Below are positions 5,238-7,607 of a stretch of DNA of 7,607 nucleotides, piece after piece (the stretch's first letter is position 1; every line of letters starts with the position of its first letter). Both the position numbers and the translations under genes were made by a program. This DNA is from Nitrososphaerota archaeon (lineage in GTDB: Archaea > Thermoproteota > Nitrososphaeria > Nitrososphaerales > JACQRY01), in contig JACQRY010000068.1 in NCBI GenBank assembly GCA_016206275.1, positions 1 to 7,607 of the forward strand. Reading direction: 5' to 3'. Below the pieces are notes generated by a model. It was not told the origin of the DNA. It ran no database searches and saw only the letters and a program-made list of their open reading frames with translations.

Positions 5238-5455
5238 CGGCTCCAATGCTCCTCTAGTTCTTTGAGGATTTTTGCTTCTTCTTCGTCGGTCATGGACCAT
5301 GTTCCTGCGGAGTCGCTTGGCCTTGGTTTTGTTTCGTTCATTATGTAGTCTAGGGCTTCGTCGAGGGATACGGGTTTTCCTAGGCGTGTTCTGAGTTTGC
5401 CGGCTAACTCGTTGAGTTTTCTGTAGGTTCTTTCGCTTACTTTCACGGTGGCCAT
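5216..5455 (-). CDS. vapB: VapB-type ribbon-helix-helix antitoxin
   Basis: A 79-residue protein. MATVKVSERTYRKLNELAGK (1-20) gives the beta-strand and first helix of a ribbon-helix-helix dimer, and KPVSLDEALDYIM (27-39) the second helix. The C-terminal acidic helix after the linker (TDEEEAKILKELEEHWSRWK) is the usual VapC-binding, active-site-blocking part. It precedes and overlaps the toxin gene, the standard vapBC order. The TATA box at 5478-5485 is about 27 bases before ATG, so the message is probably leaderless. The dimer should bind the promoter and repress the operon. Confidence 0.88.
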   Translation of the reverse strand: MATVKVSERTYRKLNELAGKLRTRLGKPVSLDEALDYIMNETKPRPSDSAGTWSMTDEEEAKILKELEEHWSRWKHRKE

Positions 5456-5474
5456 GTGTAGAAGGTGACTTTGT

Positions 5475-5492
5475 AACTATATAAACCTAGTT
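5475..5492 (-). promoter_or_regulatory. vapBC promoter with flanking inverted repeat
   Basis: The minus strand carries TTTATATA (5478-5485), about 27 bases before ATG 5455, which suits a leaderless transcript. AACTA (5475-5479) and TAGTT (5488-5492) form short inverted arms around it, a possible VapB operator. The arms are only five bases long. Confidence 0.5.
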
Positions 5493-5496
5493 TTTG

Positions 5497-5665
5497 TGGT
5501 TTCAGAGTTTTCTGTTGGTAGTATGAGGTGTTGTAAAAGATATTTTGAATGGGGAGTTTAGGCAGAATTGGATAGTGATGATTAGGTTCAGTTTGATTAT
5601 CAATAGATTACTGGTTTTCTGTGAGGGGTTGGCATAGTGATGGAGGGATCTTTGTGGTAGCAGTG
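5497..5665 (+). repeat. Dispersed repeat, copy B
   Basis: The first 93 bases match copy A at 92 positions in direct orientation, with starts 925 bases apart. The remainder (to about 5665) is only loosely similar, keeping GTGATGGAGGGATCTTTGTGG. It begins five bases upstream of the vapBC promoter element and fills most of the gap before the DUF2283 gene. Confidence 0.85.
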
Positions 5666-5723
5666 ATTCTTTCTCCGTGGCTCTTAAGGGTTCGGTGCTT
5701 GCGCCGTTGTGTGAATGTTTATT

Positions 5724-5993
5724 TTATTTCGTGTCTTGCAGGGTGGCTATGCTTCTTATCTCTAATGCGGCGATCTCCCCGTCTTCACCATAGTGGATTA
5801 TTGCTTTTCCGTCTCTTGTGGGCTCTCCTTCTTTGATTCCTACGTGTCTGAATTTTATGAACAGGTCTCCCACATCGTCGCCATAGTCGACCATGACTAC
5901 TTTGTCGGGGAGTTTGAGGGCGTACTTTTTCGCGGTTTTTCTGAGGATTTTCTTTAAGTCTATTTCTAGGAGGGTTTTAGTTTTTTGAACCAT
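5724..5993 (-). CDS. DUF2283 antitoxin-like protein
   Basis: From ATG 5993 the product has 89 residues. After a basic N-terminal helix (KTKTLLEIDLKKILRKTAKK), VDYGDDVGDLFIKFRH (35-50) and GKAIIHYGEDGEIAALEIRS (62-81) match the DUF2283 pattern of Y-D-x-x-x-D-x-L-Y-I-x-F and V-x-x-(D/H)-Y-x-x-D-G-x-(I/V)-x-x-(I/L)-E-I. DUF2283 genes are commonly paired with DUF4258/BECR-fold RNase toxins and are predicted antitoxins. Here it overlaps the end of such a gene by 28 bases. The frame is intact whereas its partner has two stop codons. Longer starts up to 6230 give a low-complexity Arg/Ser-rich stretch that is an out-of-frame reading of the toxin gene, so they are rejected. Purine-rich AGAAGAGAAG precedes ATG 5993. 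Confidence 0.75.
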   Translation of the reverse strand: MVQKTKTLLEIDLKKILRKTAKKYALKLPDKVVMVDYGDDVGDLFIKFRHVGIKEGEPTRDGKAIIHYGEDGEIAALEIRSIATLQDTK

Positions 5994-6283
5994 TTGTATC
6001 TTCTCTTCTTTCTTTTGGTGCTTATGGGGTATGCTGTTGCTATATATCCTTCCTTGTTTGTCTTCACGTATATGACTGCGAGGTAGTCGCTTATTCCTTT
6101 CGGAGTCTTCTTTAGTAGGTGGATGGCGCCTTCTGGATCCTCGTAGGCTTCGTCGGGTTTGGCTACTGTCTCTATGACTTAGGGTTCTTTGTTTTCCATT
6201 TAGGGGTGGCGTAAGAGGATATGTTCCCATCTTTCTGCTGTGAGCTTTACGGTTATCCCGTTGAAGGTAGCGGCTTCCCTCAA
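5966..6283 (-). pseudogene. BECR-fold-like RNase toxin gene with two in-frame stops
   Basis: One minus-strand frame reads FNGITVKLTAERWEHILLRH-P-stop-MENKEP-stop-VIETVAKPDEAYEDPEGAIH...GISDYLAVIYVKTNKEGYIATAYPIS, ending in a basic tail KRKKRRYKWFKKLKPS and TAG. The pattern E-(R/H)-W-x-H-I-x-x-R-H-P-E, then I-x-T-V-x-x-P-D-x-(V/A), then strands of the form Y-L-x-V-x-Y-V and (G)-Y-I-x-T-A-Y-P resembles the PBECR2/DUF4258 group of BECR-fold RNases (RelE/EndoU/colicin-like). Stops are TAA at 6200-6202 and 6179-6181. Both follow CCC where Pro-Glu is expected, so each equals one GAA-to-TAA change. No ATG or GTG follows the second stop until late in the domain, so re-initiation would not restore it. 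TTG 6283 is a possible start, with GGGG four bases upstream. The intact neighbour DUF2283 supports the toxin identity. Confidence 0.65.
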
Positions 6284-6571
6284 TATTCCCCGGGTAGGGC
6301 GATGGTTGAAGTAGCTACTAAAGAGTGTGTTTAGCCTTTGGAGCTTGTGTGCAGCTCACTGGTCTGCATGGCTTTAGAGTGTCTGAGGTACGGTTGTTGC
6401 TTGCGCTGGTGTGGGGTGTAGTCTATAGACAATACAAAGAGGAATGAGAAGGTCTAGTGTAGTTTTCTAGAGTCTTTGCAGAGAGGGTTTCACTGGCTCA
6501 TCGGGGAAACTGTGGACGACTGGGACGCTGGGCCTCCTCATGGTCTACTGGTGGACACGCTCCTGCGTAAA
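6284..6571. other. Stretch without recognisable gene
   Basis: No conserved domain, RNA gene or strong promoter is visible. A 42-residue frame from TTG 6476 to TGA 6602-6604 (containing GETVDDWDAGPPHGLLVDTL) runs into repeat copy C and looks protein-like, but lacks a start signal and is not recognised. It may be the remnant of a decayed gene. Confidence 0.4.
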
Positions 6572-6690
6572 GCAGACTTAATGTGGGAGTTCAGAAAGAA
6601 TTGAATGGTGTTGATTGAGTTCAACCCTCTTTTCAGTGAATTGTCGGTTTCGGTGCATCGTTGTCAGGATGATTGGGGAATTTTTGTGGC
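6572..6690 (+). repeat. Dispersed repeat, diverged copy C
   Basis: Same orientation as copies A and B. It shares GGGAGTT, AGAATTG, a GTG-x-TGATT block and, with copy A, GAATTGTC(A/G)GTTTC and GTTGTCAGG in the same order and nearly the same spacing. Translated in one frame, A and C both give ELSVS-x-H-x-CQ-x-D, so the family may descend from a coding gene. It ends just before the promoter of the vapBC pair at 6744. Limits are approximate. Confidence 0.55.
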
Positions 6691-6703
6691 GGCGGTAGAA
6701 AAG

Positions 6704-6709
6704 TTTATT
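6704..6709 (+). promoter_or_regulatory. TATA-like element for vapBC at 6744
   Basis: TTTATT, about 38 bases before ATG 6744. The leader would then contain GGTGG seven bases before the start codon. The match is modest. Confidence 0.35.
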
Positions 6710-6743
6710 CAGAGTAGTCTTCTACCAGTAAGGTGGATGGGCC

Positions 6744-7058
6744 ATGTCTACCTCTGTAAAACTGAGTGAAGAGGACAAGAAGAGGTTGGAGAAGCTTCAG
6801 GCCACGGTCACCTTGAAAGGCGGTGAAAAGATGACTCAGCAGGAACTGCTTTCGAGGCTAATCAGTGAGGCATTGAAGAAGGGTGACGAGTTTGTTGAGA
6901 AGCTTGTCAAGGCGAGTGTGCCTTTATCGGATGAGGAGTATGGGCGCGTACAGTCGCTAGTGGAGGACTGGGGGGTCGAGACAAGTTGGAAGGATGTGGA
7001 TAGGTTGCTGTATGGGACAAGAACTAAAAAGGTGACGATCAAACGAGCATATTCATAG
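6744..7058 (+). CDS. VapB-type antitoxin (partner of 7043-7468)
   Basis: A 104-residue protein starting MSTSVKLSEEDKKRLEKLQA, a beta-strand (SVKLS) and helix typical of ribbon-helix-helix or related VapB antitoxins. GEKMTQQELLSRLISEALKK (27-46) follows as the second helix. The C-terminal part, rich in acidic and aromatic residues (EEYGRVQSLVEDWGVETSW, residues 65-83), should bind the toxin. ATG 6744 has GGTGG seven bases upstream. Its 3' end overlaps the PIN reading frame by 16 bases and contains the toxin's ribosome site (GGTGA, 7031-7035). The open frame is complete, so it can still be made even if the toxin is poorly translated. Confidence 0.78.
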   Translation: MSTSVKLSEEDKKRLEKLQATVTLKGGEKMTQQELLSRLISEALKKGDEFVEKLVKASVPLSDEEYGRVQSLVEDWGVETSWKDVDRLLYGTRTKKVTIKRAYS

Positions 7059-7468
7059 ACTCCAACATCTTCATTGCGTTCGCCAACAGGAGGGATCGTG
7101 ATCATGTGCATGCAAAGGATCTTTCGGATCGGGTGAGAAAAGGTGAATTCGGTGTTCCGTACACTTCGGATTATGTCTTTGACGAGGCGATTACAACCAC
7201 TTTGGTACGTACGGGTAGGATTGATCTGGCGGTCAAGGTGGGTAAGATTATCTTGGGTTCAAGGGAAGAGGCGGTTCCCCCGGTAGCAACACTGATCAGG
7301 GTGGACGAGAGAGTCTTCGCGGAGTCTTGGTCGAGCCTCAAGTCAGGAAGATACGGGGAGCTTAGCTTCACGGATCATACGATTCTTGCGCAGCTTAAGG
7401 AGTCAAGGATCAACCTGCTCCTCAGCTTCGATACAGGATTCGATGGGCTAGCGGCTAGAGTCCAATAG
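7043..7468 (+). CDS. VapC-like PIN toxin with ACG in place of the start codon
   Basis: The PIN frame is open from 7028 to TAG 7466-7468, but between 7028 and the first GTG (7106) there is no ATG, GTG or TTG. ACG at 7043 stands seven bases after GGTGA (7031-7035), exactly where a start is expected. Read from there, the protein has 141 residues and begins (M)SIFIDSNIFIAFAN with the first catalytic D6. Then come E48 in YVFDEAITTTLV, D111 in LSFTDHTILAQLKE and D130/D134 in LLSFDTGFDGLA, a full PIN active site. Starting at GTG 7106 would drop D6 and the first strand, giving an inactive protein; AGGAGG does occur 12 bases before it. So the gene is either started at low level from ACG or silenced by an ATG-to-ACG change. 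The fold assignment is firm; the expression state is open. Confidence 0.75.
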   Translation, partial: TSIFIDSNIFIAFANRRDRDHVHAKDLSDRVRKGEFGVPYTSDYVFDEAITTTLVRTGRIDLAVKVGKIILGSREEAVPPVATLIRVDERVFAESWSSLKSGRYGELSFTDHTILAQLKESRINLLLSFDTGFDGLAARVQ

Positions 7469-7607
7469 GGAAAATCCATATCCTAAATAGTCATCTTAAC
7501 CTTGCAGCATAACTGCGTATTAGGCTCTTTCAGCATGGATTACGCGTCTATAACACAACTTCGGATTGCTGCTTCACAAGCAATATGAATAGTAATCATG
7601 AGATTTA

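Noticed and set aside
5994..6230. N-terminal extension of the DUF2283 frame (Arg/Ser-rich)
   Set aside because: Low-complexity out-of-frame reading of the BECR-like toxin pseudogene; ATG 5993 begins the conserved protein.
668..6283. Reassignment or read-through of TAA, suggested by three in-frame TAA codons in two gene remnants
   Set aside because: TAA is used as an ordinary final stop by other genes here (for example 1017-1019, 3739-3741, 4821-4823), and the methyltransferase is also truncated, so decay is simpler.
7565..7584. Inverted repeat ATTGCT/AGCAAT with eight-base loop near the window end
   Set aside because: Six-base arms with no T-tract and no tRNA-like arms around it; probably chance.
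1..7607. CRISPR array, tRNA, rRNA or insertion-sequence transposase
   Set aside because: No regularly spaced repeats, no cloverleaf or rRNA signature, and no transposase motifs or paired terminal inverted repeats seen on either strand.

Overview
The window looks archaeal. Promoters carry TATA boxes (TTTATTTAA, TATAAATA, TTTATATA) about 25-40 bases before start codons, and several genes appear leaderless. The first gene has a class III (archaeal type IV pilin) signal sequence, and most remaining genes belong to toxin-antitoxin or stress families common in archaea. A thermoproteotal lineage (Nitrososphaeria or Bathyarchaeia-like) would fit, but the sequence alone does not fix the phylum. Moderate base composition, many short operons and several broken genes suggest an accessory island.

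Layout. 1-471 (+) is the 3' part of a secreted pilin-like protein, followed by a hairpin/T-tract terminator. About 668-985 (+) is a remnant of a DNA methyltransferase (C-terminal third with one in-frame stop). 1017-2254 (-) holds two tandem copies of a two-gene unit: a small DUF5678-like protein overlapping a retropepsin-like aspartic protease; the second protease is short. 2369-2521 (+) is a possible 50-residue ORF and 2626-2826 (+) a lone coiled-coil, antitoxin-like gene. 2914-3632 (-) is an AbrB antitoxin/PIN toxin operon with an 18-base palindrome between TATA box and start. 3739-4458 (-) is a second, unrelated AbrB/PIN operon whose promoter carries three evenly spaced copies of a half-site. 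4821-5455 (-) is a ribbon-helix-helix vapBC operon bracketed by direct repeats (92 of 93 bases identical). 5724-about 6283 (-) is a DUF2283 antitoxin next to a BECR-like RNase gene that has two in-frame stops. A diverged third copy of the repeat lies near 6572-6690. 6744-7468 (+) is another vapBC pair whose toxin begins with ACG where ATG is expected.

Together these make a dense cluster of toxin-antitoxin modules at different stages of decay. Antitoxins are intact, whereas two toxins look silenced (two stop codons; lost or weak start codon). The repeated DUF5678/protease pair is the least explained element and the best candidate for an undescribed system. The direct repeats around one vapBC operon suggest that modules are duplicated, moved or lost by recombination.
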